Of a DNA stretch of 64,000 nucleotides, positions 1 through 8,628 are shown in pieces (within the stretch, counting starts at the first letter, position 1; every line of letters begins with the position of its first letter). The notes under the pieces were generated by a model. It did not search any database and was not told where the DNA came from. It saw only the letters and a program-made list of their open reading frames with translations. The stretch comes from Cellulophaga sp. F20128 (GTDB lineage: Bacteria; Bacteroidota; Bacteroidia; Flavobacteriales; Flavobacteriaceae), in NCBI RefSeq assembly GCF_023015805.1, contig NZ_JALKBA010000017.1, forward strand, positions 1-64,000, given 5' to 3'. A program made the position numbers and the translations under genes.

Positions 1-572
1 AAATCATTTTCTTCAAGTATTGTTTTGAAAGATTTTATGGTATTTTCAATATCAGTAGGAGAGCTTCGAAATTCAATAATAGCATCACCCTCATCATTCA
101 ATCCTTTATAAATAAGTTCGGTCTTTTTAGCTTTTTTTAAAGGTAAAGAAAACTCTTTGTTCAACCAATCTCTAGCTCCCTGCTCGTTAGCAAAGTGTTT
201 AGGATTAAAAACACTAGGAGAGGGTTCATTAAACACACCCATAACTTCCATATGAGAAAGCACATCCTGGCCAACAACAAAAGCAATCGGGTGAAAACCA
301 TCTTTATCAGCAGTTACAAAACCAGCATCAAACCTTGGTTTTAAAATATTAATTTCTACCCATAATTTTGTTTCATCATCAATTTTAAAAGTAAAATTTT
401 GTTGCAACCATATAATTTGAGTCGGGTTAATTTTCTCTAGCGCCTTGCGGTATTCTAATAATTCACTTTTAAATATTTCGGTAGTTTCAGGTGGTTTTTT
501 CCAAGAATTAACAAAAAGGTTATTTTCTTTTTCAAATTTGACATTTAAATGATGACCACTATATACAATCAT
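1..572 (-). CDS. Hypothetical protein, 5' part only
   Basis: An open frame runs from an ATG at 572 down to the window edge, so about 190 residues are visible and the C-terminus is missing. The protein starts MIVYSGHHLNVKFEKE, has no signal peptide and no membrane segment, and looks like a soluble cytoplasmic protein of mixed alpha/beta type. I do not recognise a catalytic motif. Its size and pattern are reminiscent of the small STAS/SpoIIAA-like proteins common in Bacteroidota, but that is only a guess. The frame was read by hand because it lacks a stop inside the window. Confidence 0.6.
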   Translation of the reverse strand, partial: MIVYSGHHLNVKFEKENNLFVNSWKKPPETTEIFKSELLEYRKALEKINPTQIIWLQQNFTFKIDDETKLWVEINILKPRFDAGFVTADKDGFHPIAFVVGQDVLSHMEVMGVFNEPSPSVFNPKHFANEQGARDWLNKEFSLPLKKAKKTELIYKGLNDEGDAIIEFRSSPTDIENTIKSFKTILEEND

Positions 573-1171
573 AGGTTGGTAGTTGGAGTTTTAATTTTAA
601 CGCACTTATAAATAGTTTGTTGTGCGCTTTAAGCAACAATTTAACAAATATAAACCCTCCTATCTTCAAACAACGATCGCTTTTCTTTAAATTTCAATCG
701 CATAAACTCCATTGAATTAGGTTTGATATATAAAAATATTTCATCTTTAAATTCATTCTTGTATTTTACTTATAAGTATAATTTGTACCTAGGTTTTTAT
801 TCTAGAATATAACTTTGATTAAATAGAATACCGAGTAGTCTTGTGGTTTAACTAATACTTAAAACGATGAAAACACAAATTTTAGTTTTTATGTTGGCTT
901 TTTAAGGGTTAATTACAACGGACAAGAAAATAAATAAAATAAGAATCCAAATCCAATAGTATGCAGAAATTTATAGGTTTTGTTACACAAAATATTGAAT
1001 TTCAAGGATGTAATCCAATTGCAACTAGGTCTTAAAAACTTAAGAAATCAGTAGAGCTAATTCATTAAACATAGGGGTTATCACCCCTAACCTTCCCTAC
1101 CAAAATTAAGTTAATATATAAATGACTATAATTACAGTCACAAAACTATAATACCTTTCAAAAATATCGTT
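573..1171. other. Intergenic region with a decayed signal-peptide leader
   Basis: No intact gene is seen in these 599 bases. On the plus strand at 867 a frame begins MKTQILVFMLAF and stops after 12 codons. A one-base shift restores a short continuation containing NYNGQEN, so this looks like the remains of a secreted-protein leader. The rest is AT-rich and must hold the promoters of the two diverging flanking genes, but no clear promoter box was identified. Confidence 0.3.
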
Positions 1172-3046
1172 ATGATGCGTATAATTACACCTTTTTTAAT
1201 TTTAATACTCGTCGGATGTAATTCAGCTACAACCACTATAGATTCAGGAAATATTTATCCTGATGAAAGTGAACGTACTCTTTCAAAAGAGCAAAGCACC
1301 TATTATATTGATCCTGTTAGTGGCAGTGATGCTAATATTGGAACAGAGAAAGAATCTCCTTGGAAGACTTTTAAAAGGGTAAATCAATTAATCCTTACCA
1401 AAGGAAACAGCATTGAAATATTGGCTCCTGGGGCATTTAGAGAATCATTATATCTAATAGGTAAAGGAACAACAGAGGCGCCTATAGTTGTTCAATTTGC
1501 CAAGGGAGAATATGATTTTTACCCCAAAGAATTTTTCAAAAACAAGTTTCATATTTCCAATGCCAATGACGCTCCTGATTCCCTTAAATCCGTTGCTTTC
1601 TATTTGTATAATTCTGAAAATGTAAAGCTAAAAGGGGTTGGTGCCGAAATCAATTTTAGAGGAAAAACAATTCAAACATCTTTAAATAATTGTAGTAACA
1701 TCAGTGTAGAAGATCTTAGTTTTGATTATAAACGGCCAACAGTATCAGAGTTACTCGTTTTAAACGTTGCAAAAAAATTTGCAGACGTTCAGATTCATAC
1801 GGACTCAAACTATGAGATAGTAGACAGTACTCTTGTTTGGGTCGGAGAAGGATGGAAACACAATGCTCAAGACCTTTGGCAAGAGTTTAACCCTGAAACC
1901 CAACAGGTATCCCGCAAGCATATTCCTGTAAGCACTATGCGTTTTAGTGAGTTAGAAACAAATAAAGTACGTATCCATTTTGATAAAAAATCTGGATTTA
2001 CAAAAGGGTTAGTCTATCAGAACCGAAATACTTTTCGTGATTATGCTTCAATATTTATGCAGAAAAGCAAAAATATACTATGGAAAAATGTCACTATTCA
2101 TTTTATGCATGGTATGGGAATTGTGAGTCAGTTTTCCGAAAACCTTACTTTTGACTCCCTTGTTGTTGCTCCAAAAGTGGGTTCTGGAAGAACTTGTGCA
2201 GCTTGGGCAGATATTCTTCATTTCTCTGGATGTAAAGGTGAAATTCAAGTTTTAAATTCCTATTTATCCGCGGCCAATGATGATGCTATAAATGTGCATG
2301 GCACCCACCTCCGTATTACAGATTCTATTGCAAGCAATAAAATAAAAGTCCGTTTTATGCATCCACAAACATATGGATTTGAGGCTTTTTTTATCGGTGA
2401 TAGTATTGAATTCATTAGAGCCAAAACCTTATTACCTTATTCAAAAAATGTAATCTCCAAAATTAATATTCTCAATGAAAAAGAAGTTGAATTGGAATTA
2501 GAAAAAAACATCCCTCGCTCTATAGCGATAAACGATGTAATTGAAAATAGTTCATGGACAGCCAATGTTACTATTAAAAATAACAAAATTGTTCACATAC
2601 CCACACGAGGTATTCTTACAACAACAAGAGGTAAAATAGTTATTGATAACAATGAATTTTTTAAAACAGCTATGAGTGCTATTTTAATATCTGATGATGC
2701 TAATAGTTGGTTTGAATCTGGTTATGTAAAAGATGTAACTATCAGCAATAATAAATTTATCGATTGTGGTGGGCCTGTACTCAATATCCATCCTGAAAAT
2801 TCAGTAATCATAGAAGGTGAACCCGTACATAGCAATATTGCCATAACCAACAATCAATTCTTTTTGGGTAGTCAACAGATTCTTTCTGCAAAAAGCACTG
2901 GGAATATCACCTTTGCTACCAACAATATTAGGGCGAATAAAAATTTAAACACAAACCAATTAATACATACAAAATCTTGTGTAAATGTTCAAATATTCAA
3001 TAATAAACTGAACGATAAAGTCATAACAATTCCTTTAAAACAATAG
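1172..3046 (+). CDS. Beta-helix lipoprotein, GH110-like alpha-1,3-galactosidase candidate
   Basis: The 624-residue protein starts with a lipoprotein signal (LILVGC, cysteine 16), so it is probably anchored to the outer membrane. The body is a right-handed parallel beta-helix: many short repeats with N-rich turns (for example ITISNN-type rungs) run to the C-terminus. Residues 370-371 form an NDDAINVHGT motif and D347 lies in WADILHF. As I recall, GH110 alpha-1,3-galactosidases use three aspartates with the same 23/24-residue spacing, which is the main reason for this call. Family members cut terminal alpha-1,3-galactose in blood-group B antigen or lambda-carrageenan fragments. The gene stands alone, convergent with the MFS gene. 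Other beta-helix families such as PL6 remain possible. Confidence 0.6.
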   Translation: MMRIITPFLILILVGCNSATTTIDSGNIYPDESERTLSKEQSTYYIDPVSGSDANIGTEKESPWKTFKRVNQLILTKGNSIEILAPGAFRESLYLIGKGTTEAPIVVQFAKGEYDFYPKEFFKNKFHISNANDAPDSLKSVAFYLYNSENVKLKGVGAEINFRGKTIQTSLNNCSNISVEDLSFDYKRPTVSELLVLNVAKKFADVQIHTDSNYEIVDSTLVWVGEGWKHNAQDLWQEFNPETQQVSRKHIPVSTMRFSELETNKVRIHFDKKSGFTKGLVYQNRNTFRDYASIFMQKSKNILWKNVTIHFMHGMGIVSQFSENLTFDSLVVAPKVGSGRTCAAWADILHFSGCKGEIQVLNSYLSAANDDAINVHGTHLRITDSIASNKIKVRFMHPQTYGFEAFFIGDSIEFIRAKTLLPYSKNVISKINILNEKEVELELEKNIPRSIAINDVIENSSWTANVTIKNNKIVHIPTRGILTTTRGKIVIDNNEFFKTAMSAILISDDANSWFESGYVKDVTISNNKFIDCGGPVLNIHPENSVIIEGEPVHSNIAITNNQFFLGSQQILSAKSTGNITFATNNIRANKNLNTNQLIHTKSCVNVQIFNNKLNDKVITIPLKQ

Positions 3047-3220
3047 AAAGCATGAACCAATCTTCCACTCACCTTTATCAAATTCAATAAAATAAATAGG
3101 TGAATTATAAATCCCCCCACATATCACAGCGATTATATCTATTAAATTCATCAGCCAAGTTAATATTCCTAGCTCTTATTTTAGTGAGAAGTAAAATAGA
3201 TCAAATACAAGAGCAAAGAA

Positions 3221-4831
3221 TCAAATCTTGCTTTTTTTCAGTACTATGGGTTTGTACCCGCCCTTTGTTCTAAAGTAGAAAATTAAAATAAGGTAACAAA
3301 CCAACATAATTACTGGAAAAATAATAACCTTGGCCAGGGCCCTTTGGGTTCCCACATTCTTTAGCTCCGTAATAATAGAATGTATTTCATCAGAATTTTC
3401 CAACCTCACCAATAACCCTTTAAGTTGTGGCGTATCTACCGTTTGAAAATCGATTATGGAATAGATGGTTTCATCTTTAAGTGGTAAATTTATCTTCCCA
3501 TCCGATACTAGTAGTGAAGGAGCTGCTTCAGCAAGTTCAGTAGAGTTCTGGAGTTGTTCTACCTGTGAATTGGATTGAAATGCCCCAATTATAGGTGCGC
3601 CCAACATACCCACCGTTAGCATACCAATACCGCTTACTGCGTTCAGAGTAAGTGCTCCCCCTCTAGGAGTTTGTTCTGCAACAACACCTAAGGTAGTTGG
3701 CCAGAAAAATGTCTTACCTAGACCATATAGGGTTGCAGCAGCAAAAATGTACCAACCTGTTGATATCGAAAGAAAATACAGTCCACCTATAGCTAGAACA
3801 CAACTTATAACCAATAAGGTAAGAGGTGATACTTTGTGTAAAATAGAACCTGCAAAAAGTCGGAGTACCAACATAATGACTGAGGTATAAATCAAGACCC
3901 AACCTGCATCAAATCCTTTATTGCTCGCTATTCCATGCATAATAGACTGAATCCAAGAATCGGTACCTAATTCGGTTGTCGCTAAAGGCATTATTATAAA
4001 GCATAGAAATAATAATATGGGGCGTCCCAAAGTCTTTACATACCATCCAAAGGCGGCTACCATAAGTACACCAATGGCTATGAACCCATAACGCAATAAG
4101 TAATCTTCTGATTTAAGTCCAAAAAAATCATTCAATTGCAAAACAACTAAAAATGCCACCAATGAAGCTCCCCCTACCCCAAACTCCTGTAACATTTCTT
4201 TATAACTCACTCCGGCTGCAACCCTTTCATTTGGCGGAAACTTCTGCCGAATTAATATTAAATAATAAAGGATAGCCGGAACCACGGTGATAACAATCTT
4301 TATCCACCATTCTACATTGCCCATACCTATTAAAATGATACCTGCAAGTACCAATCCGCCAGGCCATGCAGCATGTAATATGTTTAACCATTTGGTCTTG
4401 TCCTTACTAAACATGGTAGCCACAACGGGATTAATGAAAGCCTCTACAGTACCATTACCCAATGCAAAAATTAAGCTTCCCCAATACAAGAGATTATAGG
4501 CTGTATCTATATCACCATATTGTAAATATTGATAAGCGAAGTATCCCATTACTCCCCATGTTATATGACTAACAAAGGCAAATATCATAGCTACTTTATA
4601 GCCAATTTTATCAATTAGAAGACTGAAAAATATGATAGCTACAAAAAAGGGCCAAATACCGATCCCCATAAGCCTCCCTGCCTCAGCTGGATTAAGATCA
4701 AAGGATTCGCTCCAAGAATCTACAAGAAACACCCTAGTGATAAAACCAAATGCTGTTGTTAACAAAGCAATAAAGCAACCTAAGAAAAGTATTCTTTTCT
4801 TAGAAGCATCATTTGTCGGTACTCTTTTCAT
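3221..4831 (-). CDS. MFS transporter, last gene of the 12579-3221 operon
   Basis: A 536-residue integral membrane protein with about 12 hydrophobic segments. It has an early DKIGYK-type loop between segments 2 and 3, as in the major facilitator superfamily, and an extra soluble insertion of roughly 80 residues (about 425-505) before the last helix, which is unusual. It lies 63 bases after the PEP-hydrolase-like gene, so it is probably co-transcribed. Context suggests that it imports a sugar or sugar acid handled by the upstream genes; the substrate cannot be read from the sequence. Confidence 0.8.
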   Translation of the reverse strand: MKRVPTNDASKKRILFLGCFIALLTTAFGFITRVFLVDSWSESFDLNPAEAGRLMGIGIWPFFVAIIFFSLLIDKIGYKVAMIFAFVSHITWGVMGYFAYQYLQYGDIDTAYNLLYWGSLIFALGNGTVEAFINPVVATMFSKDKTKWLNILHAAWPGGLVLAGIILIGMGNVEWWIKIVITVVPAILYYLILIRQKFPPNERVAAGVSYKEMLQEFGVGGASLVAFLVVLQLNDFFGLKSEDYLLRYGFIAIGVLMVAAFGWYVKTLGRPILLFLCFIIMPLATTELGTDSWIQSIMHGIASNKGFDAGWVLIYTSVIMLVLRLFAGSILHKVSPLTLLVISCVLAIGGLYFLSISTGWYIFAAATLYGLGKTFFWPTTLGVVAEQTPRGGALTLNAVSGIGMLTVGMLGAPIIGAFQSNSQVEQLQNSTELAEAAPSLLVSDGKINLPLKDETIYSIIDFQTVDTPQLKGLLVRLENSDEIHSIITELKNVGTQRALAKVIIFPVIMLVCYLILIFYFRTKGGYKPIVLKKSKI

Positions 4832-4894
4832 AATTAATTTTGTTTGATATTTATTTAGTAATGTGGATACCTCGCTTAAAATTGCAATCTCTCC

Positions 4895-5752
4895 TTAAAG
4901 CTCCAAGGCTTTAAACTTTTGTGTCAAGGCGGTCAAGGAAGTTTCTACTGCCATGCGTTCCAAGGAAGAGGCTCCTACAAACCCGTGCGCATCTGTATTT
5001 TCTAAGATGATCTTTACATCTTCAGGCGTATTAATTGGCCCTCCATGTGCTAAGAAAATAATATCCTTATTAATTTTCCGACCAGCTTCTATAATTTCCT
5101 GGGTTCTTTTGATTGCAAAGTCCATATCAACAGTTGCCCCTACTACACCGATAGAACCACCTACAGTTGTTCCAACATGTGCAATTATAGCATCGGCACC
5201 AACCTCAGCCATTTGAACAGCTTCTTCGGGCGTGGCCACATAAACACATGAGTAAAGATCCATTTTAGTAGCCAAACGTACCATTTCAACTTCCTTGCTA
5301 AAACCCATTCCAGTTTCCTCAAGAATATCTCTAAAACTCCCATCTACAATAGAGTGTGTGGGGAAATTATTAATCCCAGAGAAACCCATTGCTTTAACCT
5401 GTTGTAAAAAATGCCACATTCTCCTTCTAGGATCAGAACCATGAACTCCGCAGAATACAGGAATTTCTTCAACCACGGGCAATACCTCAAACTCCCCTAT
5501 TTCCATCGCTACAGCATTGGCATCACCATAAGCCATTAAGCCGGCAGTAGAACCATGACCAGACATTCTAAAACGACCCGAATTGTAAATAATTAAAAAA
5601 TCAGCTCCTCCTTTTTCTATGAATTTAGCACTTATACCAGTTCCTGCACCAGCACCTATAATAGCTTTTTTTTCGGCCAAGGTTTTTTGTAAGCGTTGTC
5701 TCACTTCTTCTCTTGTGTAGGGGTTACCCTTTCCTGTCCATTTATTTGGCAT
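4895..5752 (-). CDS. Phosphoenolpyruvate hydrolase-like TIM-barrel protein
   Basis: The 285-residue cytoplasmic protein fits the PEP hydrolase/PEP mutase-like TIM-barrel family. Visible features are GAGAGTGISAKFIEKGGADF near the N-terminus, IPVFCGVHGSDPRR, an AEVGADAIIAHVG strand and FLAHGGPI. Full length for the family. It follows the Tm-1-like gene by 34 bases. In the tomato resistance protein Tm-1 and fungal homologues, a UPF0261 domain and a TIM barrel of this type are fused in one chain, so these two neighbours probably form one functional unit. The reaction is not established; the family name does not prove PEP hydrolysis here. Confidence 0.8.
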   Translation of the reverse strand: MPNKWTGKGNPYTREEVRQRLQKTLAEKKAIIGAGAGTGISAKFIEKGGADFLIIYNSGRFRMSGHGSTAGLMAYGDANAVAMEIGEFEVLPVVEEIPVFCGVHGSDPRRRMWHFLQQVKAMGFSGINNFPTHSIVDGSFRDILEETGMGFSKEVEMVRLATKMDLYSCVYVATPEEAVQMAEVGADAIIAHVGTTVGGSIGVVGATVDMDFAIKRTQEIIEAGRKINKDIIFLAHGGPINTPEDVKIILENTDAHGFVGASSLERMAVETSLTALTQKFKALEL

Positions 5753-5786
5753 AATCTTTACTTTTTTTGATTTATTTACTTTTGAT

Positions 5787-7001
5787 TTATTCTACTATTT
5801 TTAACAATCGATCTACTAATAATTTGGCAAAGGCATCATCATTAATATGGGCATTCATTTCAAGAACCTTCATATAACCTTTAGCATTATCCCTGATGGA
5901 TTGAAACAAGGCATTATCAGCTTCTTGGTCATAAAAAATATCGCCTTCCTTATCTATTTGCGATATTCCTTTTAGGGGAATAAGGATCTCTACTGGAGCC
6001 TTACTTTTTTTTAATTTATCTACCAACTGCTTGCCTAAAATTTTATTCTCATTAATATTGGTCCGCATCAATGTAACGTCTGGGGCCCAACTATAAAGCT
6101 TTCTCAATTTATACTTTTCAGGAAGAGTATCTATTTGTGCAAAATTCACCATATCCAAGCAGCCCGGAACCACAACTTGTGGGATTCCCATTTCTGATGC
6201 TGCCGTTAACCGATTTGGTCCAGCACTCAAAATTCCCTCACAAAGTTCATCGGCTAGTTCCGTTGTTGTAACATCAAGCACAGCATCAAAAACTCCTTCC
6301 CTTATTAAGGCTTCCATCGTAGTACCACCTACTCCTGTTGCGTGAAAAGCCATAACTTCATATTTTTTTTCCTTTAACAGTTCCGTGCATTTATCTACGC
6401 ATTTAGTGGTATTCCCAAACATAGAAATTGCAATGTTCTTTTTGGTTGATGTTGATTTATCTGCAATTACTTGTGACATCCCACTTATTGCTGCCGCAGC
6501 CTGTCGTATCAATAACCTACTGATTTTATTTAGACCAGCCACATCCACAACTGAAGACATCATAGTAATATCCTTGACACCTATCTGTCTGGAAAGGTCT
6601 TTAGCAACAACCGTAGACAAGCATAACTTAGGTATACCTAATGGCACCGCTTGCATTGCTTCCAGAATGATATAGGTACCGCCACCACCGCCCATACCAA
6701 CAACACCTTTAATTTGTTCTTTAGCAACAAGATCTGCAAGAATGACGGCAGCTCCCCTACCCATAAGTTCTACCGCCTTACCGCGATCATTAGAAGCCCG
6801 AATGGCCTCTATACTTGTCCCGGAAGCGGCAGCCACCGTTTCATTATCAACATCAATATAGAAATCAACTGAAGTTTCCATAACCCCCACATTAATAGTG
6901 AGTATTGGCTGATAATGCACGTTAAGACAGTTGAGGAGATACGTAAAATCTTCTCCTTTAGTATCAAAACAACCGAGTATCACTATTTTTTTATCTTTCA
7001 T
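5787..7001 (-). CDS. Tm-1-like ATP-binding domain protein (UPF0261)
   Basis: A 404-residue soluble protein that begins KKIVILGCFDTKGEDFTYL, the typical UPF0261 opening. It contains a glycine-rich VVGMGGGGGT loop near residue 100 and FHATGVGGTTMEALI near residue 220, both characteristic of Tm-1-like proteins. In tomato Tm-1 this region binds the viral replicase and ATP; the bacterial role is unknown but clearly metabolic. It sits between the Dabb gene (22 bases) and the TIM-barrel gene (34 bases). The pairing reconstitutes the two halves of the eukaryotic fusion protein. Confidence 0.85.
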   Translation of the reverse strand: MKDKKIVILGCFDTKGEDFTYLLNCLNVHYQPILTINVGVMETSVDFYIDVDNETVAAASGTSIEAIRASNDRGKAVELMGRGAAVILADLVAKEQIKGVVGMGGGGGTYIILEAMQAVPLGIPKLCLSTVVAKDLSRQIGVKDITMMSSVVDVAGLNKISRLLIRQAAAAISGMSQVIADKSTSTKKNIAISMFGNTTKCVDKCTELLKEKKYEVMAFHATGVGGTTMEALIREGVFDAVLDVTTTELADELCEGILSAGPNRLTAASEMGIPQVVVPGCLDMVNFAQIDTLPEKYKLRKLYSWAPDVTLMRTNINENKILGKQLVDKLKKSKAPVEILIPLKGISQIDKEGDIFYDQEADNALFQSIRDNAKGYMKVLEMNAHINDDAFAKLLVDRLLKIVE

Positions 7002-7023
7002 TGCGCTTCCTTTTCATTTTTCT

Positions 7024-7320
7024 TTAAACATTAAAATCAAAAACAACAGCGCGTTCCAATTTGGGGATTACCAATTCCTTCACCTTTTCATGAATAGGAT
7101 GAGGCAAATAGGCTTCTCGAGATTCCGGACTATCAAAAGTCATAATAAAACCATGGGTGTAACCATCGTTTAACCCTTCTGTACTATCATATGGGCCATA
7201 CTCCATATCTAATAATCCTGGTATTTTTCCTACCATAGCATTCATCGTGGTAAAGCATTTATCTATGTCCGTTTTACTAACCTCTTTTTTAAACTGAAAC
7301 ATTCCGTAATGTCTGGTCAT
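7024..7320 (-). CDS. Dabb family protein
   Basis: A 98-residue protein of the dimeric alpha/beta barrel (Dabb, stress-responsive A/B barrel) type. It opens MTRHYGMFQFKKEVSKTDID and contains GPYDSTEGLNDGYTHGFIMTF and a late HP.HEKVKE helix, all usual for the family. Some members are sugar-acid or polyketide cyclases or isomerases; many are uncharacterised. Its place inside a catabolic operon, 22 bases before the Tm-1-like gene, favours a small-molecule isomerase or binding role over a stress role. Confidence 0.8.
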   Translation of the reverse strand: MTRHYGMFQFKKEVSKTDIDKCFTTMNAMVGKIPGLLDMEYGPYDSTEGLNDGYTHGFIMTFDSPESREAYLPHPIHEKVKELVIPKLERAVVFDFNV

Positions 7321-7361
7321 ACTTCTATTTTTTAATTGTTTAAATAATTTTCATTCTTATC

Positions 7362-8612
7362 TTACTTCTGGATAAAGACAAACACCCCTTTTTTGTTGGA
7401 ACTGACAATATCAATTTTCCCATCTCCATTAAGGTCATGGGTTGCAATCTGCCTTCCTACACCAGAATCATCATCAATCTGATATGGAATTAATTCTACA
7501 ATTCCATTTCCCCACCTATGGGTTTTAAACCAATACAAAACTGCTGGCTCTTCCGCACCTGGGTCTCGACCATTGTGTGCGTAATAGCATTTTCCGGTTA
7601 CTATATCTTGAATTCCATCATTATCAATATCGGCAATGGTTAAGGCGTGCAACTGGCTAAAAGAAACGCCATAAGGGTTATCCTCTTTTTTATGAGTCAT
7701 CACTTTATGCTCCTTAAACACAATTTCACCCTGATCTCTTATTTGTTCAAACCAAGAAAATCCATAACCGTGACCATCCATTGCTGTAACCACGTCATTA
7801 TCACCATCACCATCAATATCAAAGGCAAACATTTGAGCCCCTCCTTTTCCTGGTGAAAAAGGATACGAATGAAAATTCCAAAGTGCAGATTCATCCCAAT
7901 TGATAGGTTGCTCCCACCATCCCCTTCTTTCAATTATATCGAGCAAGCCATCTCCATTAATATCTCCTACTCCTAAGCCATGAGAATACACCGGAAAACG
8001 ACTTGGGTCTACTTCACTAATTGCAAGTACTTTCCATTCTTCCTTTACTTTTTTAGAAGGGACTCCTATCACAAGTCTTCCATCACTAAAGGCTAAAAGT
8101 TCATTATTTTCATCCCCAATAATATTGACAAATACTGGAGATTCATGCCCTACCTTACTAAGTGCAGGTAAATATTTAGTTTTAGGAACACCCTCAATAA
8201 ACGCATAGGAGGACTTCCCAGGGTCTTTGATCCATTTGCTATCCTCCCCCGGAAGCCCTACCTGTAAGATATCAGTCCAACGGTTATTATCTATATGTCC
8301 TGTAAACGTGAAAAAAATTGTTGAGTATCCCTCTAAACCTGGACCTATAATTGGAAAATATTTTACGGTGTCATAGGCATATTTTTCCTTAAAATTAGGC
8401 CCTTTCCACCATAAAGGACCAGCAACAATATCCAAGTGGCCATCCAAATCAATATCACCAATTGAAACACCTTCAGAAACATAGGAATCTAAGAGTTGTA
8501 CTTTTTCAAAATTTACTTCCGTTAAAGGTTTCTTTTGCAACTGGGAAAAAATAGTGCATAACGGAAGCATAGAAAAACAAAGTATTGCGCTATACTTTTT
8601 TATAAAATTCAT
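7362..8612 (-). CDS. Secreted FG-GAP/VCBS repeat protein
   Basis: A 416-residue protein with an N-terminal signal peptide (about residues 1-23, ending near FSQ). It carries at least five calcium-loop repeats of the form DxDxDGxxDI: DIDLDGHLDI, DINGDGLLDI, DIDGDGDNDV, DIDNDGIQDI and DLNGDGKIDI. These fold as a seven-bladed propeller of the integrin FG-GAP/VCBS type. No catalytic motif is evident. It starts 16 bases after the large haem protein stops. A role as an extracytoplasmic binding partner or lyase-like propeller is possible; nothing decides it. Confidence 0.8.
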   Translation of the reverse strand: MNFIKKYSAILCFSMLPLCTIFSQLQKKPLTEVNFEKVQLLDSYVSEGVSIGDIDLDGHLDIVAGPLWWKGPNFKEKYAYDTVKYFPIIGPGLEGYSTIFFTFTGHIDNNRWTDILQVGLPGEDSKWIKDPGKSSYAFIEGVPKTKYLPALSKVGHESPVFVNIIGDENNELLAFSDGRLVIGVPSKKVKEEWKVLAISEVDPSRFPVYSHGLGVGDINGDGLLDIIERRGWWEQPINWDESALWNFHSYPFSPGKGGAQMFAFDIDGDGDNDVVTAMDGHGYGFSWFEQIRDQGEIVFKEHKVMTHKKEDNPYGVSFSQLHALTIADIDNDGIQDIVTGKCYYAHNGRDPGAEEPAVLYWFKTHRWGNGIVELIPYQIDDDSGVGRQIATHDLNGDGKIDIVSSNKKGVFVFIQK

Positions 8613-8628
8613 AAATTAAATTTCCAGA

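Noticed and set aside
867-905. MKTQILVFMLAF as a functional leader peptide
   Set aside because: It stops after 12 codons and the continuation needs a frameshift; no attenuator structure or regulated gene follows in phase.
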